NCBI RefSeq assembly: GCF_030817355.1
Contig: NZ_JAUSZH010000001.1
Coordinates: 2,350,501-2,414,500 of the forward strand
Direction of reading: 5' to 3'
DNA: 64,000 bases
DNA from: Streptomyces sp. V1I1
Lineage (GTDB): Bacteria > Actinomycetota > Actinomycetes > Streptomycetales > Streptomycetaceae
The first letter of the stretch is position 1, and every line of letters begins with the position of its first letter. Below are positions 47,572 to 56,974 of this stretch, piece after piece. Made by a program: the position numbers and the translations under genes. The notes beneath the pieces were generated by a model. That model saw only the letters and a list, made by a program, of their open reading frames with translations, was not told where the DNA came from and searched no databases.

Positions 47572-48435
47572 TCAGGACTCCCGCTTCTCCAGAAGCCTGC
47601 GAAGTGTGGCTTCGGAAGGCGATCCGGGCTCGGCCTGGTACAGCACGATGGCCTGATCAGGAGCCTCGGGAAGCCTGAACGTCTCATAAATGAGCGTAAG
47701 CGCACCGACGTCGGGGTGGTTGAGCCGGCGGGTTCCGTGGGACTTGTCCCAGACCCGGTGCTCAGACCACATCGCGGCGAACTCCGGGCTTTTCGATGAG
47801 AGTTCGGCGATCAGATCGGTCAGTTCGTGATCGCCGGAGTAGCGGCCGTGCATCAGTCGCAGATAGCCGACCAGGTCCTGGGCCTCGTACTCCCAGTCGG
47901 TGTAGAGCTGCCGCGCGCCGGGGGCGCAGAAGAGTAACCGGGCCAGGTTGGGCGGCTCGAAGTCGCCGTCCTGGCCGGTGAGATCGATGTATCCGGTGAA
48001 GAGGATGCGGGCCAGGTGATTCCAGGCGAGCACCTTGGTCTGTCTCCCGAGTAGCACGGCGGGCCCGCTCTCGAAGGAGCCGATCATTCGCTCCAGGCCC
48101 GGGCGCACCTGCTCGGTCGTCCGCGGCGCCTTGGCGGCATGGGTCGGCCGGACGAGGTCGTGCAGATGGGCCCGTTCGTCCGGCCTCAGTCTCAGTGCGG
48201 TGGCGAGTGCGTCCAGCACCTCCGGTGAAGCGTTCCGGTTCTGTCCCTGCTCCAGCCGTGTGTAGTAGTTGACGCTCACTCCGGCGAGAAGGGCGACTTC
48301 CTCACGCCTCAGTCCGGCCACCCGGCGGCGCTTACCGTCACCGGTAAGGCCGAGGTCTTCCGGGCGCAGCCGGCTGCGCACTGACTGGAGGAATCTCCCC
48401 AACTCGGTTCTTCGATCCCCCGTGGACCTCTGCAA
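47572..48435 (-). CDS. MmyB-like XRE-family regulator with a TTA codon
   Basis: A 287-residue regulator. The helix-turn-helix contains LRREEVALLAGVSVNYYTRL, and the C-terminal domain (about 110-285, VLAWNHLARILF ... LTLIYETFRLPEAPDQAIVL) is the MmyB ligand-binding type seen in methylenomycin and other clusters. The TTG at 48435 is preceded by GGAGAT; ATG 48480 or 48501 are alternatives. Leu167 is encoded by TTA (47935-47937), making translation depend on the bldA tRNA in Streptomyces and so linked to development. It is convergent with the fusion gene and a likely cluster regulator. Confidence 0.9.
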   Translation of the reverse strand: MQRSTGDRRTELGRFLQSVRSRLRPEDLGLTGDGKRRRVAGLRREEVALLAGVSVNYYTRLEQGQNRNASPEVLDALATALRLRPDERAHLHDLVRPTHAAKAPRTTEQVRPGLERMIGSFESGPAVLLGRQTKVLAWNHLARILFTGYIDLTGQDGDFEPPNLARLLFCAPGARQLYTDWEYEAQDLVGYLRLMHGRYSGDHELTDLIAELSSKSPEFAAMWSEHRVWDKSHGTRRLNHPDVGALTLIYETFRLPEAPDQAIVLYQAEPGSPSEATLRRLLEKRES

Positions 48436-48501
48436 GGTTGATCTCCTTCCGCATGGTGATACAGGGGCGACTTGTGTCATGCCCCGCGGGCGGGCAGACA
48501 T

Positions 48502-48870
48502 CGGAAAGAAGCCAGAGTGACGTAGGTCACTCCTGCATGCGGTGCATGCGCTTTCCTGTCTGTGGTGGAGTTAAATCTGTGTGTCGCGAATGGTGATTCC
48601 GCTTGGTGTCGATGAAAATGCCCTGCTCACGGGTCACCGGATCAGCTACGCACAGTCAGATGACAATCGGCCAGTTGACGCTCAAAGTCTCGCACTGTTC
48701 GGTTTATTGAGAGAGTGAAATAGGCCAAGATCCCGTAAGTTTCTGGATATTGTTGAACCATCAGTCAAATTTGGTGATAGCGCGGGGTGAGTGCCCATTC
48801 GAGGGGTGGGGCTGACAGGGGCAGGCTGGGCCCCTCCCCCAACCTCCCCGGCTGTTGGAGACTTGTTCAC
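48502..48870. promoter_or_regulatory. AT-rich divergent regulatory region between the two MmyB-like genes
   Basis: This region is much richer in A/T than its surroundings and has no credible gene. It holds the palindrome at 48515-48532 and twin GCATGC boxes at 48535-48540 and 48544-48549. It is the expected promoter region of both regulators. Confidence 0.5.
48515..48532. promoter_or_regulatory. 18-bp palindrome, BldD-box-like
   Basis: GAGTGAC (48515-48521) and GTCACTC (48526-48532) are perfect inverted repeats around GTAG, 80 bp upstream of the TTG start of the regulator. AGTGA...TCAC is the core of the BldD box in Streptomyces (AGTgA-n-TCACc), so BldD or the regulator itself may bind here. 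Confidence 0.5.
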
Positions 48871-49737
48871 ATGGACAGACCTGCCGACCTGGGGGAGTTT
48901 CTGCGCACGCGGCGTGCCCGCATGCCCCCGGACGAGACCATTCCCGCCGGTGGTTCGAGCCGCCACAGTCCGGGCCTGCGGCGCGAAGAGGTGGCGAGAC
49001 GCGCCGGGCTGGGCCTGACCCACTACATCTGCCTCGAAGAGGGCCGGCACCGTGATGCCCCGCCCGCCGTACTCGAAGCTATCGCCCGGGTGTTACGGCT
49101 CGACGACGGCGAGCGGGCCCACCTGTACCGGCTCGCGCAGCCTGACGAACCGGTACCCGACGAATGCACCGGGAAAGGCGTCCGGCACCTGATGGGGGGT
49201 CTGAAGGGCATGCCCGCCGTCGCCCTGAACCACCGCCACGACGTCCTCTACTGGAATCCGCTGGGGCATGCGCTGCTCGCCTGTCACCTCGACAGGGACA
49301 GCCCTCTCAGCGCACGCCACCGCCCGAACCTGTCGAGGATGCTGTTCCTCGATCGGCGCACCCGCGAGCTGTATCCGCAGTGGGCGGACGAGGCCCGCCG
49401 GATGGCCTCCTGCCTCCGCCTCGCCTCGAACGACCATCCCCAGGACGGCAGACTGGCCGCCCTGATCGGTGAACTCGCCGAATCCGACGCCGGGTTCGCC
49501 GCGCTGTGGTCCCAGCCGCCCGTGCGTACCAGGGCCTTCGGCACCCGGCTCTTCCGGCACCCCCTGGTGGGGTGCATGGAGCTGGCCTTCGAGAACGTGG
49601 AGCCCCCGGACGAGCCGGGGCAGCAGGTGCTTGTCTTCAGCGCGGAACCGGACACCGCGTCGGAGAAGGCCCTCAGCCGCCTCACCGCCCGGTCGGCATG
49701 GCCGGAGGAGCCCCTGTCGCAGCCGCCCGACCGATGA
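48871..49737 (+). CDS. Second MmyB-like XRE-family regulator with a TTA codon
   Basis: A 288-residue paralog of the neighbouring regulator: LGEFLRTRRARMPPDE, then LRREEVARRAGLGLTHYICL as helix-turn-helix and the MmyB-type ligand domain (LYWNPLGHALLACH ... HPLVGCMELAFENVEPPDEP). Leu75 is encoded by TTA (49093-49095). It is divergent from its paralog, and starts at ATG 48871; a longer frame to 48787 has no supporting site. It may respond to the cluster product. Confidence 0.9.
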   Translation: MDRPADLGEFLRTRRARMPPDETIPAGGSSRHSPGLRREEVARRAGLGLTHYICLEEGRHRDAPPAVLEAIARVLRLDDGERAHLYRLAQPDEPVPDECTGKGVRHLMGGLKGMPAVALNHRHDVLYWNPLGHALLACHLDRDSPLSARHRPNLSRMLFLDRRTRELYPQWADEARRMASCLRLASNDHPQDGRLAALIGELAESDAGFAALWSQPPVRTRAFGTRLFRHPLVGCMELAFENVEPPDEPGQQVLVFSAEPDTASEKALSRLTARSAWPEEPLSQPPDR

Positions 49738-49748
49738 GAGGGTACGAG

Positions 49749-50597
49749 TCAGCCGCGCGGCGCCATCGCCAGCTGACGCGACTGGGCCACCAGCCGGTCC
49801 GCGCTGTCCCAGACCTCCGCGTCCTCCTCCAGGAAGCCGCCAGCCAGGTTGCGGGTCGTGATCGAGACCCGCAACGGGCCCGGCGCCGGGCGGCACCGGA
49901 TGTGCGTGGTGAGTTCGACCGTGGGCGTCCAGCCCTTCAGGCCCAGCTCGAACGACGTCGGCGGCAGCGCGTCGACCGTGAGCAGCAGCGAGAAGGGGTC
50001 GGCGTCACGGCCGTCCGCGAGGGAGAACCAGCCGCGCATCTCGCCCTTGCCCGACGGCGCACCAACGGCCCAGCCGACGGTCGCCGGGTCCAGCTTGATG
50101 TTCAGGCGGTCCGTGATCGCCGAACTGCCGGGGATCTTCGGCGCGGGGCCGTCGGACGGACCGAGGCAGTCCTGAAGCGGCGGCATGGCGGGAGGCTTCG
50201 CCGACGTCCGTACATCGTCGGGCAGCGCGTCCAGGTCTCCGTACGTCGCGAGGACACGGATCCGCTCGATCTCGGCGCCGTCCTCCGCGTACTGGAACAG
50301 CGACGCCTGGCCGGTGGAGAGCGTGCGCCCGGTACGTACGACGTCGGTGCGGATCACCGCGGGGCCCGGCTGGGACGCGCTCAGATAGTGCGCCGAGACC
50401 GTGAAGGGGTCGCGGTGCGGCAGCGCCTCGCCCAGCGCGCGGCCAAGCAGGGCCAGCAGATAGCCGCCGTTGACGGCGCTGATGATCGTCCAGCCCGCCG
50501 AGAGCTCCGCGTCGTAGATGCCGGGTGCGCGCAGGGTGACAGCGGTGTCGCGGTCGAACTCGCTGTCCCCGATGGATGCCTGTACAGCCTGTGCCAT
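49749..50597 (-). CDS. TesB-like thioesterase family protein
   Basis: A 282-residue double-hotdog protein: WTIISAVNGGYLLALLGRAL and DPFTVSAHYLSASQPGPAVI in the first half, then FELGLKGWTPTVELTTHIRC and FLEEDAEVWDSADRLVAQSR in the second, the usual acyl-CoA thioesterase II / long-chain thioesterase arrangement. Its ATG is 50597. It is convergent with the second regulator, 11 bp apart, and its conserved style suggests it belongs to the core flank rather than the cluster, though a role in acyl release cannot be excluded. Confidence 0.82.
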   Translation of the reverse strand: MAQAVQASIGDSEFDRDTAVTLRAPGIYDAELSAGWTIISAVNGGYLLALLGRALGEALPHRDPFTVSAHYLSASQPGPAVIRTDVVRTGRTLSTGQASLFQYAEDGAEIERIRVLATYGDLDALPDDVRTSAKPPAMPPLQDCLGPSDGPAPKIPGSSAITDRLNIKLDPATVGWAVGAPSGKGEMRGWFSLADGRDADPFSLLLTVDALPPTSFELGLKGWTPTVELTTHIRCRPAPGPLRVSITTRNLAGGFLEEDAEVWDSADRLVAQSRQLAMAPRG

Positions 50598-50686
50598 GGC
50601 AGCACCGTACAACAGACAATTACTGAGCGGTAGCTTTTTCCGATCGCCCGGCGGCGGCAGGCGGAACGCGGCGCCCTGGAGGCGCC

Positions 50687-51346
50687 CTAGGTCTCTTCGG
50701 CGGCCGCCGAGCGCCGGTTCCAGGCGCGCGGTGCCCGCCAGTGGAAACGCATCGCCAGCAGGCGCAGGACGAACGCGGTCACCACGGCGAGTCCGCTGGT
50801 GGCCGCGTTCAGCACGTCGAAGCGGATGCAGAGCACGATCATGGTCGCGCCGACGATGGCGGGGACGGCGTAGAGATCACGGTCCCAGCGCAGCAGCGAG
50901 GGCACCTCGTTGGCCAGTATGTCGCGCAGCACACCGCCGCCGACGGCGGTGGCGAGGCCGAGCGCGGCGGAGGCGGTCAGGCCGAGCCCGTACTCGTACG
51001 CCTTGGTGGTGCCGGTGACGCAGAACAGCCCGAGGCCGGCGGCGTCGAAGACATTGACGCCGACCTGGATGCGCTCGACCTGCGGGTGCAGGAAGAACAC
51101 GAGGCCGGTCGCCACGAGCGGCGTGAGGAAGTACCCGAGATCGGTGAAGGCGGCCGGCGGGACGGCGCCGATGATCAGGTCACGGAGAAGCCCTCCGCCC
51201 AGCGCGGTGACCTCTGCGAGCACTGCGATGCCGAATACGTCGAAGTTCTTGCGTACGGCGAGCAGTGCGCCGGAGATCGCGAAGACGAAGATCCCGACGA
51301 GGTCGAGCGCGTGCTGGACGGAGGGCGTGAACAGTTCTTGGAGCAC
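50687..51346 (-). CDS. TRIC-type trimeric intracellular cation channel family protein
   Basis: A 219-residue membrane protein with about seven helices in two repeats, each with the glycine motif: ALGGGLLRDLIIG and AVGGGVLRDILANEVP. These are hallmarks of the bacterial TRIC (former UPF0126) family, monovalent cation channels. It lies just downstream of the opp operon on the same strand (18 bp after the OppF stop) and may be co-transcribed. Confidence 0.88.
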   Translation of the reverse strand: MLQELFTPSVQHALDLVGIFVFAISGALLAVRKNFDVFGIAVLAEVTALGGGLLRDLIIGAVPPAAFTDLGYFLTPLVATGLVFFLHPQVERIQVGVNVFDAAGLGLFCVTGTTKAYEYGLGLTASAALGLATAVGGGVLRDILANEVPSLLRWDRDLYAVPAIVGATMIVLCIRFDVLNAATSGLAVVTAFVLRLLAMRFHWRAPRAWNRRSAAAEET

Positions 51347-51364
51347 CGGACGATTGTGCCGGTT

Positions 51365-52717
51365 CTACTCCTTGGAGATGTCCCCCGAGTCCTCGGAACG
51401 GCCGGCGTCCGTGCCGTCGGCGCCTTCTCCTTCGGCGGGCCGGTCCTGGCTGTCGCCGACGTCGCCCTCAGCGTCGGCGTCACCCTCCGCGTCGGCGTCG
51501 GCGTCGGCCTTGGCGAGGCCCGTCTTGGGCTCCGCCCCGGCCGTGCCGGCCTTCGTAAGGCTCGCCCCGGACTCCGCGTCGGCCACGGCCTTCGCCGACT
51601 CCTCCGACTTCGGCGTCGCCGTCACGATCTCGATCGCCTCCCGCGCCGACGCCAGCGCCACATCCTCCGGTGCCTGGTCCTGCGCGTTCTCCGGGTGGTG
51701 GCAGGCCACCTGCTGGCCCGGTCGCAGCGCGATCAGCGGCGGCTCCTGCTTCTTGCAGATCTCCGTGGCCTTCCAGCACCGCGTGTGGAACCGGCAACCC
51801 GTCGGCGGAGCGATCGGCGACGGCACGTCGCCCTTCAGCAGGATGCGCTCGCTCTTGCCGCCGCGACGCCGCGGGTCCGGCACCGGCACCGCTGACATCA
51901 GCGCCTTCGTGTACGGGTGCATCGGCGCCTCGTACAGCGACTTGCGGTCCGCCAGCTCCACGATCTTGCCGAGGTACATCACCGCGATCCGGTCCGACAC
52001 ATGCCGGATCACCGACAGGTCGTGCGCGATGATCACGTATGTCAGGCCCAGCTCTTCCTGGAGGTCGTCCAGCAGGTTGACCACCTGCGCCTGGATGGAG
52101 ACGTCCAGCGCGGAGACCGGCTCGTCCGCAACGACCAGCTTCGGCTTGAGTGCGAGCGCACGCGCGATGCCGATGCGCTGGCGCTGGCCGCCGGAGAACT
52201 CGTGCGGATAGCGGTTGTAGTGCTCGGGGTTGAGGCCCACCAGCTCGAGGAGGCGCTGGACCTCTTTCTTGATCCCGCCCTCGGGCCGCACCCCCTGCAG
52301 CTTGAACGGCGCGGAGACGATCGTGCCGATCGTGTGCCGCGGGTTCAGCGAGGAGTACGGGTCCTGGAAGATCATCTGGACGTCACGACGCAGCGGGCGC
52401 ATCTTGCCGACGCCCAGGTGCGTGATGTCGTGGCCCTCGAACTCGATCTTCCCGCCGGTCGGTTCGAGCAGCCGCGTGATCAGCCGGCCCATCGTCGACT
52501 TGCCGCAGCCGGACTCGCCCACCACGCCCAGGGTCTCGCCCGGGCGGACGTCGAAGGTCAGCCCGTCGACCGCCTGCACGGCCCCGGCCTGCCGCTGCAG
52601 CAGCCCCTTCCTGATGGGGAAGTGCTTGACCAGGCCCTCGACCTTCAGCAGCGCCTCGGGCGAGGAGGCGGCCGCGGCACTCTGCTGCTCCGGGATCTTC
52701 ACGTCGTTCTCACTCAC
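51365..52717 (-). CDS. Oligopeptide ABC transporter ATPase (OppF-like) with acidic tail
   Basis: A 450-residue ATPase: Walker [10 protein letters not shown], signature SGGQRQRIG, Walker B LVVADEP and the switch IIAHDLS. The oligopeptide-transporter C-terminal module follows, with cysteines in [12 protein letters not shown] and ACHHPENA. Residues from about 370 form an unusual Ala/Asp/Glu-rich tail ([20 protein letters not shown]), much longer than in typical OppF and of unknown use. GTG 52717 overlaps the OppD stop (GTGA). It powers uptake with OppD. Confidence 0.93.
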   Translation of the reverse strand: MSENDVKIPEQQSAAAASSPEALLKVEGLVKHFPIRKGLLQRQAGAVQAVDGLTFDVRPGETLGVVGESGCGKSTMGRLITRLLEPTGGKIEFEGHDITHLGVGKMRPLRRDVQMIFQDPYSSLNPRHTIGTIVSAPFKLQGVRPEGGIKKEVQRLLELVGLNPEHYNRYPHEFSGGQRQRIGIARALALKPKLVVADEPVSALDVSIQAQVVNLLDDLQEELGLTYVIIAHDLSVIRHVSDRIAVMYLGKIVELADRKSLYEAPMHPYTKALMSAVPVPDPRRRGGKSERILLKGDVPSPIAPPTGCRFHTRCWKATEICKKQEPPLIALRPGQQVACHHPENAQDQAPEDVALASAREAIEIVTATPKSEESAKAVADAESGASLTKAGTAGAEPKTGLAKADADADAEGDADAEGDVGDSQDRPAEGEGADGTDAGRSEDSGDISKE

Positions 52718-53850
52718 AGCTTGGGCGCAATCTCTTCGGTCCAGATCCGCGTCCGCTCGTCCTGCGACATGTGGCAGGCGGAGAAGTGCCGGCTGCCGAC
52801 CTCGTGGAGTTCGGGGCGGACGGTGCGCGTCAGGTTGTCCTTCGGCACATCGGCGTACGGGCACCGCGGGTTGAAGGCACAGCCGTCGGGGATGTTGATG
52901 AGGCTGGGCGGGGAGCCCTTGACCGGGATGAGGCGCTCGGTCTGGTCCCGGTCGATGCGCGGCATCGAGCCCAGCAGGCCCCAGGTGTACGGGTGCTGCG
53001 GCTCGTAGAAGACCTTCTCGGCGGGGCCGCGTTCGACGCTCCGGCCGCCGTACATCACCAGGATGTCGTCGGCCAGCTCGGCGACGACGCCCAGGTCGTG
53101 GGTGATGACGATGACCGCGGAGCCGAACTCCTTCTGCAGATCCCGGATGAGGTCGAGGATCTGCGCCTGGACGGTCACGTCCAGGGCGGTCGTCGGCTCG
53201 TCGGCGATCAGCAGCTCGGGGTTGTTGACGAGCGCCATGGCGATCATCGCGCGCTGGCGCATACCGCCGGAGAACTCGTGCGGATAACCGTCCACGCGCT
53301 TGTCGGGCTGCGGGATGCCCACCCGGTCGAGCATCTCGATCGCGCGCTTGCGCGCGGTCTTCTTGTCGACGTCGTGGTGGACCCGGTACGCCTCGGTGAT
53401 CTGGCGGCCGATCGTGTAGTACGGGTGCAGCGCGGAGAGCGGATCCTGGAAGATCATCGCCATCTCGCGGCCGCGCAGCTTGCGCACCGTGTCCGGGTCG
53501 GCGCCGAGCAGCTCCTGGCCGTCCAGCCAGACCTCGCCGGAGATCTGTGCCTTGCGGCGGCCGTACTGGCCCGCGGTGTGCAGACCCATGATGCCGAGCG
53601 AGGTGACGGACTTGCCGGAGCCGGACTCGCCGACGATGCCGAGGGTCTTGCCCTTCTCCAGCTGGAAGCTGAGGCCGTCGACGGACTTGACCAGGCCGTC
53701 GTCGGTCGGGAAGTGGACCTTGAGGTCGCGTACTTCCAGGAAGGCGGTGGGGGCGGGCGAGCCGACCGCTGCGGGCTCACCGAGCGCGGTACCGGTCACC
53801 GGAAGCTGACCGCCGGGCTCCTTGTCCAGGCTGGCGCCGGACTCCTTCAC
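52714..53850 (-). CDS. Oligopeptide ABC transporter ATPase (OppD-like)
   Basis: A 378-residue ATPase with Walker [12 protein letters not shown], signature [14 protein letters not shown] and Walker [21 protein letters not shown]. The C-terminal module has cysteines in [13 protein letters not shown], the iron-sulfur-type motif seen in some OppD proteins. The N-terminal 30 residues are a Gly/Pro/Ser-rich extension. GTG 53850 follows GAGGTG. It is coupled to the OppF gene. Confidence 0.94.
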   Translation of the reverse strand: MKESGASLDKEPGGQLPVTGTALGEPAAVGSPAPTAFLEVRDLKVHFPTDDGLVKSVDGLSFQLEKGKTLGIVGESGSGKSVTSLGIMGLHTAGQYGRRKAQISGEVWLDGQELLGADPDTVRKLRGREMAMIFQDPLSALHPYYTIGRQITEAYRVHHDVDKKTARKRAIEMLDRVGIPQPDKRVDGYPHEFSGGMRQRAMIAMALVNNPELLIADEPTTALDVTVQAQILDLIRDLQKEFGSAVIVITHDLGVVAELADDILVMYGGRSVERGPAEKVFYEPQHPYTWGLLGSMPRIDRDQTERLIPVKGSPPSLINIPDGCAFNPRCPYADVPKDNLTRTVRPELHEVGSRHFSACHMSQDERTRIWTEEIAPKL

Positions 53851-53941
53851 TGCGATTCACCTCGCGATGTCGTACTGGTGGCGCTGAACAGCCGGTCTTT
53901 CGGGCTGGGGGTCCGGGGGTCGCCCCCGGGAAGACACAGCG

Positions 53942-54940
53942 TCATCCGATCCTCACTCGCGGGTCGATGACTGCGTACAGAAGGTCCACGAAGAGGTTGG
54001 CCACGCAGATGAACAGGGCCGCGATGAGGGTGACACCGAGGATGAGCGGAAGGTCCTTGGTCTCGATCGAATCGATCGCGAGGTGACCGAGGCCGGGCAG
54101 GTTGTACGTGGACTCCGTGAGCACCGCACCGCCCAGCAGCGCGCCCAGGTCCAGGCCGAGCAGCGTCAGCACCGGCGTCCAGGTCGAGCGCATCGCGTGC
54201 CGCCCGATGACGACCTTCTCCGTGAGGCCCTTGGCGCGGGCCGTACGGATGTAGTCCTCACCCATGATCTCCAGCATGGTGGCCCGGGTGAGCCGGGCGT
54301 ACATCGCCGCGTAGAGGAAGGCGAGGGTGATCCACGGCAGGATCAGCGTCTGGAACCACTGGGCCGGGTCCTCGCTGAACGGCGCGAACTCCCCGCTGAC
54401 CCAGTCCAGCTGGTAGCTGAAGATGGCCAGCGACAGCAGGCCGGTGAAGTAGATGGGGAGCGAGACGCCGGCCAGTGCGACGGTCATCGCGGCCCGGTCC
54501 CACAGGGTGCCCCGGCGCAGCGCGGAGACGACGCCGGTGGCGACACCGCCGACGACCCAGAGCACGCAGGCGCCCGCGGCGAGCGACAGGGTGACCGGAA
54601 TCGCCTCGGTGAGCTGCGGCCACACCTCCTGCTCGGTGCGGAAGGAGTAGCCGAAGCAGGGGGCCGGACAGTGAGTGACATCCGTGCCGCTGATGTAGTC
54701 ACGACCGACGAACAGCCCCTGGACGAAGTGCCAGAACTGCACCAGGACCGGATCGGCGAGCCCCAGCTTCTGCCGGATTCCTTCGATGGAGGCCGGGTCG
54801 GTCTGCTTGCCGGCGAACAAGTAGGCGGGGTCCATTCCGGCCCACTTCGGCAGCACGAAGAAGATGACGAAGGTCGTCAGGGTAACGACCAACAGCATCA
54901 TGGCGACGGCGAACAAGCGCCGGATGACGTAAGCAAGCAC
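53942..54940 (-). CDS. Oligopeptide ABC transporter permease (OppB-like)
   Basis: A 332-residue inner-membrane permease with about six helices: VIRRLFAVAMMLLVVTLTTF at the N terminus and the cytoplasmic EAA loop YIRTARAKGLTEKVVIGRHA that contacts the ATPase. A larger extracytoplasmic loop carries two cysteines (DVTHCPAPCFGYSF). GTG start at 54940. It follows the binding-protein gene and precedes OppD. Confidence 0.94.
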   Translation of the reverse strand: MLAYVIRRLFAVAMMLLVVTLTTFVIFFVLPKWAGMDPAYLFAGKQTDPASIEGIRQKLGLADPVLVQFWHFVQGLFVGRDYISGTDVTHCPAPCFGYSFRTEQEVWPQLTEAIPVTLSLAAGACVLWVVGGVATGVVSALRRGTLWDRAAMTVALAGVSLPIYFTGLLSLAIFSYQLDWVSGEFAPFSEDPAQWFQTLILPWITLAFLYAAMYARLTRATMLEIMGEDYIRTARAKGLTEKVVIGRHAMRSTWTPVLTLLGLDLGALLGGAVLTESTYNLPGLGHLAIDSIETKDLPLILGVTLIAALFICVANLFVDLLYAVIDPRVRIG

Positions 54941-55070
54941 TGTGCGCGGCCCGGCGGCGGCCCGGAGATCCCGGATTACGGGTTCCCCGGACCGCCGCCC
55001 GAGGCCATCACCTGCCCTTCGGGACTGGCGGGTTGGGCGATGGTGGGGTGTGACTCGTCACGAGGGACGG

Positions 55071-56846
55071 TTACTTGACGACGCCGAGGGAGACGTAGTC
55101 GTAACGGCCGTTGTACGCCGCGGTGGAGTAGGCGTTGGTCAGCCGCGAGCTGCGCCAGGTGAAGTTCTTCTCGTAGATGAACGGCATCTGGACGGCGAGG
55201 TCCGCGACAGCGTGGTTCATCTGCTTGTAGATCTCACCGGCCTTCTCCGGGTCGGTCTCCTTGAGAGCGTCGTCGAAGAGCTTGTTGATCTTCGGGTTGT
55301 TCGTCTCGGAGACGTTGTAGTTGCCGTTGGCCACGATGAAGCGACCGTCGACCAGCGGCTGCGAGAAGCCCTGGCCGGTCGGGAAGTCCGGGCCCCAGCC
55401 GGTCATGACCAGACCGAGACCGCGCTTCTTCACCACCGCGGGAGCACCGGTGATGCTGGAGGACTCGGCGCCGTCGATCGACTCGACCTGGGCCTTGATG
55501 CCGACGGCCTGCAGCGACTGCTGCAGCGCCTCGGCGACCTGGACCTCACCCGGGTTGTTGCTGCGGGCGCTGATGTTGGTGGTGAAGCCCTCGGGCTTGC
55601 CACACGCCTTCAGAGCCGCCTTCGCCTTGGCGACGTCCGGCTTGCCGTCGCGCGCCAGGATGCCGTACGGGTCGTAGTCGTCCGAGCCCTTGATGGACTT
55701 GGGCAGCATGTTCGTGGCGATCTCGCCACCGGCGTCCGGGCCACCGCGGACCGTCTGCATCGACTTGTAGTCGGCTGCGTAGATCACGGCCTTGCGGCAC
55801 TCGACGTTGTCGAACGGCGGGACCTTGGTGGCGATGTCGACGTACCGGATGAAGCTGGTCTCGATGTTGTCGACGTTGTCCTTGTGCTGCTTGAGCGCCG
55901 AGGTGCGACCCGACTGGGACATGCCCGTGGCGTTCAGGTCGAGGTCGTAGTCGCCCTTGATCAGCAGCTGGTCGATCGCCTCGATGTTGGAGTTGATCGT
56001 GACCGTGATCTTGTCCGGCAGCGCGGCGCGGATCGGGTCGGAAGCCTTCTGCCACTTGTCGTTGCGGACGAGGACAGCGCTCTTCTTCGGCGCGTACGAC
56101 TCGAACTTGTACGGGCCCGAGGAGAACGGCTTCAGCTGGTACTTGGCCTGCGTGTCCTTCTCCTTCTTCACCGGGGAGCCGGCCGGCATCGCGAGCATCT
56201 GCTCGAAGTCACCGTTGGGCGTCACCAGGTTGAAGACGATGGTCTTGTCGTTCGGCGTCTGGATCGCCTTCAGACCGAGCTTGTCCGGCGTGGTGTCCTT
56301 GTAGGGACCCTTGTACTCGTTCTTGGGGTCGAGGACCTGGCGCAGGTAGGCGGGACCGCCGGTGATGACGTCCGTGGCCCAGATGCGCTCTATGCCGTAC
56401 TTGATGTCCTTGGAGGTGATCGGCGTGCCGTCCTCCCAGGTGATCCCGTCGCGCAGCTCGTACGTGTACGTCTTGCCGCCGTTGGAGACCACACCGTTCG
56501 CCTTGGCGAGGTCGGGGACGAGCTCGGCGCCGCCGGCACCCGGCTTGGGCGCGTAGGAGACCAGCTGGCGCGCGTAGAACCGGGAGAAGTCCCAGGCCAT
56601 GCCGTAGTACTGGCGCTGCGGGTCGGTGGAGTCGAAGTCCTGCTTGCCGATGAACTTGAGCGTGCCGCCCTTCTTGGCGGAGGCGTTGGCGACGCCCTTC
56701 GTACCGGCGTTGTATCCGGCGGCCTTGCCGCCGCCGTCCTCGTCCTTGGAACCGCCGCCACCGCACGCCGCGGTGGACATGAGGGCTGCCACGACAACCG
56801 CCGCACCGGCGATCTGCCTGCTCCTCGACGAACGTAGGGGTTTCAT
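55071..56846 (-). CDS. Oligopeptide-binding lipoprotein (SBP family 5)
   Basis: A 591-residue extracytoplasmic solute-binding lipoprotein: a signal peptide, lipobox STAAC (about residue 28) and a Gly/Ser/Lys linker. The family 5 domain has YELRDGITWEDGTPITSKDI and FSSGPYKFESYAPKKSA. It captures peptides or similar ligands and delivers them to the OppB/OppC channel. ATG 56846 is preceded by GGAGG at a longish spacing. Its place in the middle of the operon, between the two permease genes, is less common than first place. Confidence 0.94.
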   Translation of the reverse strand: MKPLRSSRSRQIAGAAVVVAALMSTAACGGGGSKDEDGGGKAAGYNAGTKGVANASAKKGGTLKFIGKQDFDSTDPQRQYYGMAWDFSRFYARQLVSYAPKPGAGGAELVPDLAKANGVVSNGGKTYTYELRDGITWEDGTPITSKDIKYGIERIWATDVITGGPAYLRQVLDPKNEYKGPYKDTTPDKLGLKAIQTPNDKTIVFNLVTPNGDFEQMLAMPAGSPVKKEKDTQAKYQLKPFSSGPYKFESYAPKKSAVLVRNDKWQKASDPIRAALPDKITVTINSNIEAIDQLLIKGDYDLDLNATGMSQSGRTSALKQHKDNVDNIETSFIRYVDIATKVPPFDNVECRKAVIYAADYKSMQTVRGGPDAGGEIATNMLPKSIKGSDDYDPYGILARDGKPDVAKAKAALKACGKPEGFTTNISARSNNPGEVQVAEALQQSLQAVGIKAQVESIDGAESSSITGAPAVVKKRGLGLVMTGWGPDFPTGQGFSQPLVDGRFIVANGNYNVSETNNPKINKLFDDALKETDPEKAGEIYKQMNHAVADLAVQMPFIYEKNFTWRSSRLTNAYSTAAYNGRYDYVSLGVVK

Positions 56847-56974
56847 TGTTTCTGCAACCTCCGGAGTAGCGCGGTCCTTGGCTTGATGCCGGGGAACCAT
56901 CGGGGAGCCGCCTGACATATGTGGCAGGGGCACGTTCAGTTGTCTGCGGCCGGACGGCGCCGCGGGGGGTGCCG

